Origin: Caenorhabditis remanei
Taxonomy: Eukaryota; Nematoda; Chromadorea; Rhabditida; Rhabditidae
Length of the DNA stretch: 64,000 bases
NCBI RefSeq assembly: GCF_010183535.1
Contig: NC_071332.1
Location: 15,562,001-15,626,000, forward strand
Reading direction: 5' to 3'
Position numbers and translations under genes: made by a program. Below, piece after piece: positions 1 to 11,087 of this stretch; position 1 is the stretch's first letter, and every line of letters begins with the position of its first letter. The notes beneath the pieces were generated by a model. It ran no database searches and was not told the DNA's origin. It worked only from the letters and a program-made list of their open reading frames with translations.

Positions 1-2798
1 TATCACATTATTTTTTAGATACTCTATCTCCATCATCTTCATCTGAGGAGGCAAGCTGTCCACCTCCTGCTTTTCGACGAGATACTTCTTCAAAATACGG
101 CGTCTTTGTTTGGAGAACCAAGTCCGAACCTGAATCACTTCATTGATGGAACTTTTGAAAGTATCATTAGTTTACTTACATATTGGTTACTGATTTTCAA
201 TGTTTCGGACAGCTCCCTGATTTTAGAAGACGAAATAGATTGATATTTTTGGAACTCTTCTTCTAAAACTTTCACATTTTGAGGAGTTAGCTTGCGTTGT
301 TGTCGTTCCGTCCGTAGTTTTTGATTGATGTAGTTGTTTATCTGAAACAAGAGTAATCTATTAATTGTATACATTCAAATTTTGGCTTACCTTGTACCGT
401 GGCCAGTAAATTTGATTCATCAACACTCCATTTTTTGTTTCTTTGTAATCCGGATTTTCCTCGAGAACCTTCTTAATGATAGGAAGAGCTTCTTCCTCAG
501 ACAGTGGTGGGTGTGCTCTTGGAACAAGGCGATATTGTTTCTAAAATAAATAATAAGAATTATACGGGAGAATGGCATTCAAACTTGCTTACTTTTGGTG
601 CTCCTTTTTGCCTTTCTCGCTCTCTCTTCTTTCTCTGTTCTCGAACTCCCGGCTTACTATATTCTCTAGCTTTTTTGATAAAATTGTACACCTGGAAGGA
701 TGAGTTGTATCTTAAAGTTTTCTATCTCGGAATTCCGAACCTGGGTGCCAGTCAGATTGATTTCTTGCCCCCAGGCTTCACACTGGTCTGTAGTTGGGCG
801 GTAAAACTCTTCGAACTTTGCTTTCATGAAATTCTTCTGATCTTCATTGAACAAGATTTGTTTTGTAGGGCGTGGGTTCAACTTATTCTGAAAGTAATTC
901 AGTGAACATTATTCAAAAACTTCTTTTTTTTTAATAAATGAACACACACCAATTGCTCATGTGTTCAGTTTTCTAATTTCGATAAATAAATCGCTTCTAT
1001 TCCAAAATAGAAACTTTAGAAGTTACAAATCTGATGAATATGAAAAAAAAAATCGACACAAATTTCGCTGATAGTCATTTCGCAATTGCGTCATTTAACA
1101 ACTACGACATTTCGCAACCACACCTCATTTGCATATTAGGGTCTGTTGAAAATGTTTAGTGTATCAAAAGCCCTGGGAATATATGTAAAAACAAGAAATA
1201 GATAAAAAGTTTTCTGACCCGATTTTTGACAAAACCTATTGCTTGTTTTATGGTTTTGAAACGTCGTAATTGCGAAACGAATTATTTTAAATTACCCTAT
1301 TCTGGATTAGAACAAATTAATCTTACTCAAAGTATGTTTCTATCAACATCATTCTTACCTGAGCTTTGATTTTCAAACGTTCCTCACGTCCCATAATTCG
1401 TTTCTTTTCATTAATTTTTTCCCATTTCTCGGGATTTCTAACTCTATCTCTTTTGTGTAAGAACCAGAGGGTAACCTGAAATTACATTTCTGTGATGAAC
1501 TACTTATGATTTCAAACTCACTGCTTGTAGTTCCAACGTGTTGGCCTCCGCAATTTCTTTTTTTCTTTCCGTTGTTGGATTCGGATTTACTTTGAACTCT
1601 TCCTCTAACTTTTTACTGATTTCTTTGTTGATTTTAACAAATTTTCCCTTGTTTAGTTCTTTATTTCGTCGATAGTTCAGAAATCGATTAATCTGAAAAA
1701 TATTCAACAATTTGAATAACTTTTTCCAATACTCACTCTTTTCGGCGTTGTTAGAAGAACTTCAGCCATTTTTTTTTTCATTTCTAATGTTGGTCGATCC
1801 GTTTCTTCATAGATTTTTTCCATTGTTTTAAGAGCAACTTTCTTTTGGTGCTCCGTTCTCGGAGGAGCAGGTGCTCTGGTTCGCTTCTTCTTTGGCTTTT
1901 CCAACTTTTTTTTCTTCAATTTTCGGGAATCGCCTTCCTCTCCGGAACCTTCCGACTCTTTTCTGAGAGTTTTGCTCTTTTTGATCAGTTTCTTTTTCTA
2001 AAAACATTATTTTCCAAAGCGAGTGACTTTAAAACGAAAAATACCTTTGATAGAGGCTCTTCATAATTCGAATCGGCTCCGCTATCCTCCTCGCTTTCTG
2101 AATCAGAAGATTCTGAGGGTTCCAGATATTTAGATTTAGCAGCCGACTTATTTGGATCGGATTTCAGCGATTTGGACGAAAAAGCGGGTTTGTCGTTCTC
2201 CAGAATCCGAGAAGACTTTCGAATTTTCTGAAAATCAAACTTTACTGAATGCGTTGCCCTTATTCTACTCACTGGAGATCGGACCTCAGTTGGATCGCAT
2301 AGTTCATCTTCGTCCGATAAATCCGGAACATGGTGAGTAGAGGTTGAGGGACGACAAGCAGACCTCTTCTGTAAATTATTGATGTAGTGGTAATAGAAAC
2401 TAAGAATTTATGAGTGTTCATTCACTCGGACATTGCTAGAAAATGATTGTAACCGATTAAAAAGTAATGTTAAGCTTAGATCAGATAATTGTTTTTGTTT
2501 TCTCGATAAAAATATAGACTCACTCTTGTTGTAACATCAAGGTGAACTGCTCTCCTCTTGGGAGTTTGTACATTGGCTAACGGTTCGGTGGATGATGAAT
2601 TCGGGGTGGATGCAGTGGCTTTGCGGGTGGCCCTCTGCAACTTAAAGACAAGTTAATGGATAATAACGCAAAGTGGTTGAAACGTTTTGGCCAGAAGGAG
2701 TTGTTGTCATTCGAATTTTCTCAATTTATAATTAGTAAATTAATACTCACCGGGCTGGAAACTGTGGACACTTCTTGAGCTTTTCTTGAGCGAGGCAT
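1..2798 (-). CDS. Multi-homeodomain protein, copy 1 (3' end outside window)
   Basis: A probable nuclear DNA-binding protein with at least five homeodomain-like repeats. Exons read 2798-2751, 2634-2524, 2368-2273, 2227-2045, 1997-1737, 1692-1522, 1475-1359, 887-741, 691-593, 540-391, 341-180 and 129-<1, all joined in phase 0 (about 558 residues in view). The first exon opens directly after a TTTCAG acceptor, so a leader is probably spliced on upstream. An N-terminal Ser/Glu/Asp-rich stretch comes before a Lys-rich segment and the repeats. The recognition helices include INRFLNYRRNK, VTLWFLHKRDR, VYNFIKKAREY, INNYINQKLRT and VRTWFSKQRRR. None keeps Asn51, which is nearly invariant in ordinary homeodomains. 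The architecture recalls the nematode multi-homeobox genes such as C. elegans ceh-100, but orthology is not established. The exon-by-exon match to the copy at 6647-30014 shows a tandem duplication. Confidence 0.85.
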
Positions 2799-3790
2799 CT
2801 GAAATAAAAAAAAACTATTTTTTCGATTATAGGAAAGAGTATAACAAATTTTCGAGAAAACACCACAAACATGTTTATTAAAAACTGAAAACAGAAGTAT
2901 TCTGTGGTTCCAAGAGGTTTTTCCAAACATCTATAAAGCCTCAAGATAGACCGACAATTCTACGCGGCGAAGGTACACCAGCTAACAAAAAAACCTCTTA
3001 CGTTGTGGGAACTGCTAGCAAAAACTAACCATACAGACTGAAAAGGGGACCTTTTTCCCGAAAAACATGTTTCTCCACAGTAAATTTTGAAAAAGGAGTT
3101 TTTGGGATATTTTGAGCTATAATTCGAGTAAATTGATGAATTTAAGTGGATCTACAGTGAATTAAATTATAAAAATTCCTTGAAAACTATTTTTGTGTAT
3201 TAAAATTCAAAAAAAAATTCCTTCTGTATGAGGAAAGTTCGGTTATACCCACATTCTAATTTCTCTTATTTGTAAACGCGCCAAAGGTGCACCCGTCTCT
3301 TCGTTTTTTTCATTTTCTTTATAAAGTAAACCTAGTGAATTTCATGAGATCTTCTCCCCGTCTGTCAGGTCTCAAAGCGGCCACAAAGACTGAAAACGTT
3401 ATTTATTTTTCCATTTTTGCTGTCTAAAAGAAAACGCGGCGAAAAACGCCAGTGCTGAGGGAGACAACGCGTTTACATGTGGGTTATATATTTCCTCTCT
3501 CATGCTGCGCCTCTTTTATACTATCTCTCTCTCACTCTCTTTCTCCGTTCAATAGAAATAATAAATTTAGTAAAAACTTTCAGTCTGCAATTAGTTACAA
3601 ACACTTACCGTTGTTAGATATTCAGAAGATTATCAATTTATCCTTGAATAACTCTGCAAAATTCAGGTATTGCGAACGGAATGGACAAAATAAGGAAATA
3701 AAGAAAATCAATGGCAACGCAAGAAACAAAAGAAAGGGTGCAATGAGCGAGGTCTGCCCTCCTTATTTCTAAATAACAGTTGACCGCCTC
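1..3790. repeat. Segmental duplication, copy 1
   Basis: This block matches 6647-30750 once the LTR element is removed from that copy. The match covers the homeobox exons and introns and continues about 900 bp upstream of the start codon. The shared upstream part includes a CTCTCTCACTCTCTTTCTCC tract (about 3525-3545, and about 30490-30510 in the other copy) and a nearly identical stretch near 3600-3720 and 30570-30690. The left end is outside the window. Confidence 0.85.
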
Positions 3791-3870
3791 CCCGTTTGTC
3801 GTTGTTGAGATGACCAGTCGGTTCCTTACGGCGACTAAACCTCCTTCACAACACCACCGTTCTGGGTATT
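2799..3870. other. Upstream region of homeobox copy 1
   Basis: No convincing gene. It holds the presumed promoter and 5' leader of copy 1, a CT-rich tract and the conserved block shared with the second copy. An ORF at 3452-3772 has no recognisable domain and is not conserved in frame in the other copy. Confidence 0.6.
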
Positions 3871-3874
3871 ACAG

Positions 3875-4086
3875 TGGATCGGAATCGATCCGAAAACAGA
3901 CGATACGTTTAGGATCTTCTATATTTCTGAATCCCATGATACTCGTTCTGGAGGCCTTGTGGAGGTGCTCAAGCCTAATGGAAAAGTTATGTAAGTGGAT
4001 TTTTATCTCACGACCGAAAATCTTCAGGGTTTTTTTTCAGGTTCTCACTGAAAAGTCGAGAGTCAGTCCGGGTCAGAAGTTGGTAG
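3875..4086 (+). pseudogene. Orphan two-exon coding fragment
   Basis: After an ATTACAG acceptor, 3875-3990 reads as a coherent peptide containing DDTFRIFYISES and GGLVEVLKPNGKV. It ends at a GTAAGT donor and joins in phase to 4041-4086, which ends in TAG. No start exon or family was recognised. It is probably the 3' end of a gene whose 5' part was lost when this region was rearranged. It could be a chance ORF. Confidence 0.3.
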
Positions 4087-4325
4087 GAAGTTGACCGTAT
4101 CTTGGTCGGCGTTAGTACCGGTCTGGTCCTGATGTGACTGTCGAGTAGGTATGTATTTTTTTCAAGTTTATTAAGAAACATAATAACACAAGAATTGAAA
4201 GAACCACGTCATGAAAGATAGGGGTCTGATGATATTGTGAAAAAAAGTAAGAAGAACAATGTAAACGATAAAATTTAGGGGGAATGGGAATAATTATGAT
4301 GGAAGAAAACGTATTAAGACAGGAC

Positions 4326-6433
4326 TATGACATTGGACGCCATGTCTAAACACAAATTTCGCGTGGGCTTACCCAACACATCACTTTTCCCACCAGACTC
4401 GGCGCAACCTCCTCCAGCATTCTTGACCTCATCATATCTTCTTCCGATTTCCCTATCTTCAAACTTGAAAGAAACCCACCTCTCCTTAATTCCGATCATT
4501 TATCTATTCATTGTGTTTTTAGTCCCCCTTATCTCAATCCTATCGGTACCCTCCCAGCCCCCAAACCCTGCAACCGCCTGAACTTCCGCAAATGCAACTT
4601 TAGAGATTTAAACGCAGCGCTGGCCTCTACCGACTGGGACCTAATCTTCAGTACCCACCCATCTCCTTCCGATAAGTATGATAAATTCATTACAATTCTT
4701 TCCAGTTTAATTGTCTCACACACCTCCACTATACCTCCCACCAAACCCCGTGGTCCATCTAATCTGGCCAGACAGCTCAAACGTGCTCGCTTCTCCTACT
4801 CAAAAGTCCTTAAGTCTCCCAGTCCTGCGCCCGATGTAATGCGAAAATTTCAAACACGCCTAAAAAAAATTCAGCATGACATCAAAAAACAATTGTTCCG
4901 CCGGGAAAAACATATATTATCCGCCATACACAGTAGATCAGCGCTTGCTTTAATCAATAAACGGCTCAAATGTAGGTCTAAAATTCCCCATCTATCCATT
5001 GGCACAGACCTTATTACTTCAGATTCCTCCAAAGCATCCATATTTGCCTCCGAATTCCTCTCCAACTATAACACTAGCTCCCACACCCCATCTTCCTCTG
5101 TTCCCAATAACCCCTCGTCTTCCGCCCACCAACAGTCACCCGGGGACACCTTTTCCCCTTGGGTAATTGAGCAAGTCATCACCAAAATTCCGCCAAAATG
5201 TGGGTTCTCCCTTCACCTAGCCAATTACTACATAATAAAAAACTGCGCCACCAGCCTTGCCCTACCCCTCTCTATCATTTATTCTGAATCCCTCAAAACA
5301 TCTATTGTCCCCAGCGCTTGGAAACATGGGACTATCATCCCAGTTTTCAAAAAAGGGAACCCCTCATCCCCGCAAAACTATCGTCCCATTTCGCTCACCG
5401 ATCCATTCGCCCGCATTTTTGAAAGAATTCTTTGCCGTCAAATTAGAACGGACCTAGGTCACCGATTCTCCATCCACCAGCACGGATTTCTTGCTCGCCG
5501 TTCCTGCCCTAGTTCCCTGGTCTTCTCTACCGCAAACTATAAAAGAATCCTGAAAACTCACCATTCTCTAGACGTTGTCTTCTTTGACTTTAGGAAAGCT
5601 TTTGATAAGGTAGATCACATTATTTTGATCAAAAAACTTGCAAACTTTGGTCTGTCAAACCTTTACATCTCCTGGTTTAAAGCTTTCCTTAAAGAACGCA
5701 CCTTCTCAGTAATGGTTAACGGATCCCTAGACAATAAAATCTCTCCTATTCCCTCGGGTGTTCCGCAAGGAACTGTATCAGGTCCCCTTTTATTCCTAAT
5801 CTACATAAACGACCTACTCCTGAAACTCCCACCAAACATTCATTTTGCCGCTTTTGCTGATGATATTAAACTGTATTCCCACGACCCAGTTCTCCTCCAA
5901 CACGGTATAAACCTAGTATCCAAATGGGCCTCCGCCAACGCTCTCCCATTAGCCCACACCAAAACCTCTCTTCTTAGGCTAGGTCCCGAAAACTCTCGTC
6001 ACCCATTTCATGTAGACTCCATCCCCATCTCCGAATCTACAGTAGTACGGGATCTGGGTCTATTAACCGACTCAGATCTCAAATTCGATCTTCACATTTC
6101 CAAATTATCCTCGTTAGCTTTACTCCGCTGTAATCAACTGCGTTGTCTCCCTGCTCAATAATTCAATTAATAGACTATGATCTCCCCCTGTGAATTTGCT
6201 CTTTACCTTGCCCCCTCTTCCCCTTTTCGGTTACTTCACCCATTTCATTCTTATCTTTTCTCCTCATGACAATTAATTCTCGTTCCCCCCATTTTTCCCC
6301 ATACCTTCGGACTTAATATCTTGCTTTCCTCTTATTTCGCCCTCCTACCAGGTCTTTAGCCTCGTGAGGGGCATGATCCGGACTCCTGTTTAATTTGCAT
6401 GATTTATATTCCAGTCAATAAATAAATTAGATT
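4326..6433 (+). mobile_element. 5'-truncated non-LTR (LINE) retrotransposon
   Basis: The element begins inside the endonuclease domain, continues through reverse transcriptase and a short 3' UTR, and ends in an A-rich tail with AATAAATAAATTAG near 6417-6433. The 5' truncation and A-rich 3' end are the usual result of incomplete target-primed reverse transcription. It lies between the two homeobox copies. The 5' boundary is approximate and no target duplication was identified. Confidence 0.8.
4350..6161 (+). CDS. LINE ORF2 fragment: endonuclease C-terminus and reverse transcriptase
   Basis: The frame is open from 4350, with no ATG needed because the 5' end is missing, until a stop at 6161. 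It begins with the end of an apurinic-type endonuclease (the SDHLSIH motif is encoded at 4491). It continues into a non-LTR reverse transcriptase with NYRPISLT, DFRKAFDKVDH, SGVPQGTVSGP and the catalytic FADDIKLY. This matches the CR1/jockey-like class and resembles nematode Sam-type elements (class from motifs, family name inferred). The frame stops soon after the LHISKL region, leaving out most of the usual C-terminal part, so the copy is also truncated at its 3' coding end and is very unlikely to be active. Confidence 0.85.
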   Translation, partial: TQISRGLTQHITFPTRLGATSSSILDLIISSSDFPIFKLERNPPLLNSDHLSIHCVFSPPYLNPIGTLPAPKPCNRLNFRKCNFRDLNAALASTDWDLIFSTHPSPSDKYDKFITILSSLIVSHTSTIPPTKPRGPSNLARQLKRARFSYSKVLKSPSPAPDVMRKFQTRLKKIQHDIKKQLFRREKHILSAIHSRSALALINKRLKCRSKIPHLSIGTDLITSDSSKASIFASEFLSNYNTSSHTPSSSVPNNPSSSAHQQSPGDTFSPWVIEQVITKIPPKCGFSLHLANYYIIKNCATSLALPLSIIYSESLKTSIVPSAWKHGTIIPVFKKGNPSSPQNYRPISLTDPFARIFERILCRQIRTDLGHRFSIHQHGFLARRSCPSSLVFSTANYKRILKTHHSLDVVFFDFRKAFDKVDHIILIKKLANFGLSNLYISWFKAFLKERTFSVMVNGSLDNKISPIPSGVPQGTVSGPLLFLIYINDLLLKLPPNIHFAAFADDIKLYSHDPVLLQHGINLVSKWASANALPLAHTKTSLLRLGPENSRHPFHVDSIPISESTVVRDLGLLTDSDLKFDLHISKLSSLALLRCNQLRCLPAQ

Positions 6434-8149
6434 TAAAAAAATTAAAAATGACCCGGAAGACAAGAATTCAGAAGAGAACACTTTACAAATACTAAGAGGG
6501 AAAGTGAAAGACTTGAAGAAGTTATGAAAATTGAGTTTGGAGGTATTAGAAGCGAGATGAAGACCCGAAAAAATTAAAAGTAAGAGAACAGATGAGAACG
6601 AGGAACTGTGGAAATAAAGAAACAGAAAATGATAGAATAGAAGATTTTACTCATCTTCTGGCTCTTCTTTGGGCTCCCTCTTAAAGACTTTATCGACTTC
6701 ATCATCATCGTCGCTGTCCCATTCATCTGAATCCGTGAAAGACTTCTCAGAATCATCTGAATCATCTGAATCATCTGAATCACCATAAGATTCATCTGAA
6801 TCATCACTGCTTTCTTCTTGCGTGATGGCCTGTTTTTTGGAAGGTTTCTTGCTCTGTCGACGTTTTCTGACTTTTGGGACATCTTTCTCTTCAGGGACCT
6901 TCTTTCCTCTTTTTCTGTCCAATTTTCTTCTCATCCGGAAGTAACCAAGAGCCTGTAAACAACATTTTTAATAGAAGACAAATAGTGAGAAAATAGTGTT
7001 GTCAAAATATTCAAATATTAGAAGAGCGTTTGTTAGTTCAAAGTACAGTAGCAATAAGATATCCAATTTTGATGTTTTTAGTTAAACAAATGAAAATATT
7101 GAAATTGTGTTGCTCATTGCACGCTAATGTAGGTATATTTTTTTTAAAGTAAAAACTTACGATCTTAACTCCTCCTATTCGTTCCGCCACTTCAATTGAA
7201 TTGATCACATTATTTTTTAGATATTCGATCTCCAATATCTTCATTTGAGCAGGCAATCTGTCTAGCTCTTGCTTCTCGTCGAGATACTTCTCCAAAGTAC
7301 GGCGTTTTTGTGTGGAGAACCAGTTCCGAATCTGAATCACTTCATTGATGGAACTTTTGAAAGTATCATAAGTTTACTCACATATTCGATACTGATTCCC
7401 AACGTTTTGGACAAATCCTTGGCATGAGACAACGAAATAGATTGATGTTTTTGAAACTCTTCTTCTAAAAATTTCCCATTTTTAGCAGAGGGTTCTTGTT
7501 GTAGATTGTGTCTGATATAGTTGTTTATCTGAAACAAGAGTAATATATTAGTCGTATACATACAAGATTTGGCTTACTTTGTATTTGGGCCAGTAAATTT
7601 GATTCATCAACACTCCATTTTTTGTTTCTACGTAATCCGGGTTTTCCTCGAGAACTCTCTTAATGATGGGAAGAGCTTCTTCCTCAGAAAGTGGTGGGTG
7701 TCCTTTTGGAACGAAACGATAGTGTTTCTGAAACAAATGATACAAATAATACGGGAGAATGACATTTAAACTGGCTTACTTTTGGTGCTCCTTTTTGCCT
7801 TTCTCGCTTCCTCTTATTTCGCTGTTCTCGAACTCCCGGTCTACTGAACTCTCTTACTTTTTTGATGAAATTGTAAACCTGTACTGATGAGTTGTATCTT
7901 AAAGCTTTTTTCTCTCTAAATTCCGAACCTGGGTGCCAGTCAAATTGATTTCTTGTCCCCAGAGCTCGCATTGTTTTGTTGTTGGGAGGTTAAACTCTTG
8001 AAATCTTGCTCTCATGTAGTTCTTCTGATCTTCATCGAAGAAGATTACTTTCGGAGGGATTCCGTTCAGCTGAAATGAAAACATTACATTGTTTTAGAAT
8101 ACTTCATTCATTTATTATGAAAGTTGCGAAACGCAATATTTGAAAAGTA

Positions 8150-8590
8150 CAGTACCGGACAAAAAGTTATCAATTTTGGGTGTTTTCAGTGAAAATGACC
8201 AACTTTGACAGTCTATTTCGGTGTCACCTGATTGTCCGATAAACTCAATTTTGTACTGGCTGAACAGAGCAAAAATAGCACATCATTTTTGTAATTGACC
8301 ATTTTTTGTAGGAACACTATCTTGAAAGTTATAGGTTGACATAGTGAAAATCTCCAAATTTTCGCTAATTTGCATTGAAATTACTCGATTTCAGGGAGTG
8401 ATGGGTTTCTTTACTTGTAACTTTCATGGTAGTGTCCATACAAAAAATGGTTAACTTTAAAAATGATGTACTATTTTTGCTCTGTCCAACCCAAATAAAC
8501 TTGAGTTTTTCGGACAATCAGGGGACACTGAAAAACACTGCCAAAGTTGGTCATTTTCCACTGAAAACAGCCAAAATTTATACCTCATTC
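8150..8590. repeat. Palindromic MITE-like repeat
   Basis: The sequence near 8155-8330 (CCGGACAAAAAGTTATCAAT onward) reappears in inverted orientation near 8400-8580, with blocks such as CCAACTTTG / CAAAGTTGG and TGACCATTTTTTGT / ACAAAAAATGGTTA. It lies in the large intron of homeobox copy 2 and is absent from the matching intron of copy 1, so it arrived after the duplication. Ends are approximate. Confidence 0.6.
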
Positions 8591-8820
8591 TGGAATAGAG
8601 CCAATAAATCTTACTTAAAGTAATTTTTATGGTTTGTGACATATATCATTGGAAAGATGAGAAAACGCTGATTCCAAATATATATATATATTCAGTTTTT
8701 GCCCTCGACGTCTGGGTCACCTGGAGGCATTCCCTAGTTAGTCCAAAAAGTTGTGTACACTTCACAAAGTGATTGAGGAGTAATGTATACAGTAACCCGA
8801 AAAAAAGGCTTTCAAAATGT

Positions 8821-9260
8821 TGGGGGTACTCGATTTTAGAACTCGGAAAAATAGAACTGCGACAAAATAAAACTGCAACAATATATAACTGACTAAAATA
8901 GAACTGCTACAAAATAGAACTCTACCACTGGTTTTGAAAACGCTTATTGGGCTTATCTAATATTATTTTATACAGTTTTTTGATGACTATTAAATAGACA
9001 AAGACTTTATCTCCATAAAATAAGTATTTATAGTCGACTTTTCTCCTCGAAAATTGGTTATAATTCTTCTAAAAAGTCACGAATGCAAACGCGCTCCGTT
9101 CGAACTAGAGTTCTATAATATTTTGTAGCAGTTCCATTTCGTGCAGTTCCATTTCGTCGCAGTTCCATTTTGTTCAGTTCTATTTTAGTCAGTTATATAT
9201 TGTTGCAGTTTTATTTTGTCGCAGTTCTATCTTTCCGAGTTCTAAAATCGAGTACCCCCA
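8821..9260. mobile_element. Inverted-repeat MITE
   Basis: The terminal TGGGGGTACTCGATTTTAGA (8821-8840) is the exact reverse complement of 9241-9260. The arms consist of short units like GAACTGC(G/T)ACAAAATA in opposite orientations, around a non-palindromic centre near 8930-9100. There is no coding capacity. It sits in the intron between exons 7 and 8 of homeobox copy 2. Confidence 0.8.
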
Positions 9261-10301
9261 AAATGTTTTAATAGACTGAAACTGTATAGAATTTTATAGC
9301 CTGATTTTATGGGAACTGTTTAAGCAAAAAGTGCAGTTTTTGAGAAACAATACTGTAAAAACAATTAACCGGGACCGAAGAATTTGGTTGCGGAAACCGG
9401 GCGTCGCCGCTGCCCTCACCTTGCTATTTACATCATTCTTACCTGATTGTGAGCTTTCGTTTTCATATGTTGCCTTTTCATCAAAAATCGTTTCCGTTCA
9501 TTCAACTCTTCCCATTTCTCGGGATTTTTTAGTCGATCCCTTTTGTTCATGAACCAGTTAGAAACCTGAAATGGTTTTTCTGTAATGAACTACTCATGAA
9601 TTAAAACTCACTGCTTGTAGTTTCAACTTGTTGGCCTCCGCAATTTCTTTTTTTCTTTCCGTTGTTGGATTCGGATTTATTTTGAACAATTCTTCTAACT
9701 TTTTACTGATTTCTTTGTTCACTTTTACATATTTGCCTTGGTTTCGCTCTTTATTCCGACGGTAATTCATGAATCGACTAACCTGAAAAATATTCAACAA
9801 TTTGAATAACTTTTTCCAATACTCACATTTCTCGTTGTTGTGAGAAGAACTTCCGCTATTTCTCTTTTCAGTGGTAATGATGGTGTATCAGTTTGTTGAT
9901 ATATTTTCTCCAATGTTTTGAGCGCAACTTTCTTTTGATGCTCCGTTCTCTCAATTCGGGGAGCAGGTGCTCTTACTCGCTTCTTCTTTGGCTTTTCCAA
10001 CTTCTTCTTCTTCAATTTTTGGGAGTCTTCTTCCTCTCCGGAACCTTCCTCTTCCAACTCTTTTTTGAGAGTTTTTCTCTTTTTGATCAGTTTCTTTTTC
10101 TAAAAACATTATTTTCCAAAGCGAGTGACTTTAAAAACAAAAATACCTTTGCCAGAGGTTCTTCATAGTTTGAATCGGCATCGCTATCTTCCTCCATTTC
10201 TGAATCAGAAGATTCAGAGGGTTCCAGATATTTAGATTTGGCAGCCGACTTGTTTGGACTGGATTTCAGTGTTGTGGTCGAAGAAGCGGGTTTGTGGTTT
10301 C

Positions 10302-11087
10302 TGTGGAGGCGGGCCTTAAATGCGGTCGGAGACAGACCCGCTCCGGATAAAATCTTCCCTAACTGGTTAAAATGTGAGAATAACGGCTATAAGTGTGAGG
10401 ATGAGCAATGCGACAACAGAACACAAGTTTTAAGACAATGATCCATTTATTTACGAAAGATTTAGATAAATTTAAGAGAGATAATTTTATATATTTAGAG
10501 AAGCGTCCTGCTGGAAGTGCCGCGGGTCGATTAGTAGACAAATGAGCGGTCACAACCGCGGATCGCTTGAATTGGCCTAAAGGGCCCAAAAAGGTGGAGT
10601 TTTTAGGAATTTCCTAGCGTCAGTTCGCGCTAAATTGGCTAGAAATAGTCCTGGAAAATTATATGGATCTATTTCGCCGGAAAACTCTCTCACTCTCACG
10701 CATTCTACCAAAAAAGTAGGTGAACGGTCCTCTCTCGTTGTACGAGATTGGAATGAGATGCGCGGTCGACCGCTACGCGGACACGCGTCGCGGCCGCCGA
10801 CAACGAGATAGTGTTGATGCGGAGGAGAGTAGATGAGCGATAGAGCGTGTTTACTGACAAAAGGGAATTAAGAGCGGTAATTTGAATTATAATTATTTGA
10901 ATATTCCTGATAACAGGAGATTAAAAAGAGATAAATAAAGTGAATTAGTGAACAGATTGGAACAATATTGAAATAAGAGATTAGTAAGGCGATGATGAGC
11001 CTAGTTTTGCGGGGAAAACCATGTGGGGCTCATCATTCAGCCTTTCAGTTGTCGACAAATTTGTCTTTAGGGAAATAGTTGACAACA
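10302..11087 (-). repeat. 3' LTR of the BEL/Pao element
   Basis: Same length and sequence as the 5' LTR. The pol frame runs about 100 bp into it and stops at 10981. The sense sequence just upstream (11088-11105) is C-rich and lacks an obvious polypurine tract, which is unusual. Confidence 0.95.

Noticed and set aside
10302..11087. The two LTR-like copies as separate solo LTRs.
   Set aside because: Equal length, identical sequence, gag-pol between them and a shared 5-bp target duplication show one complete element.
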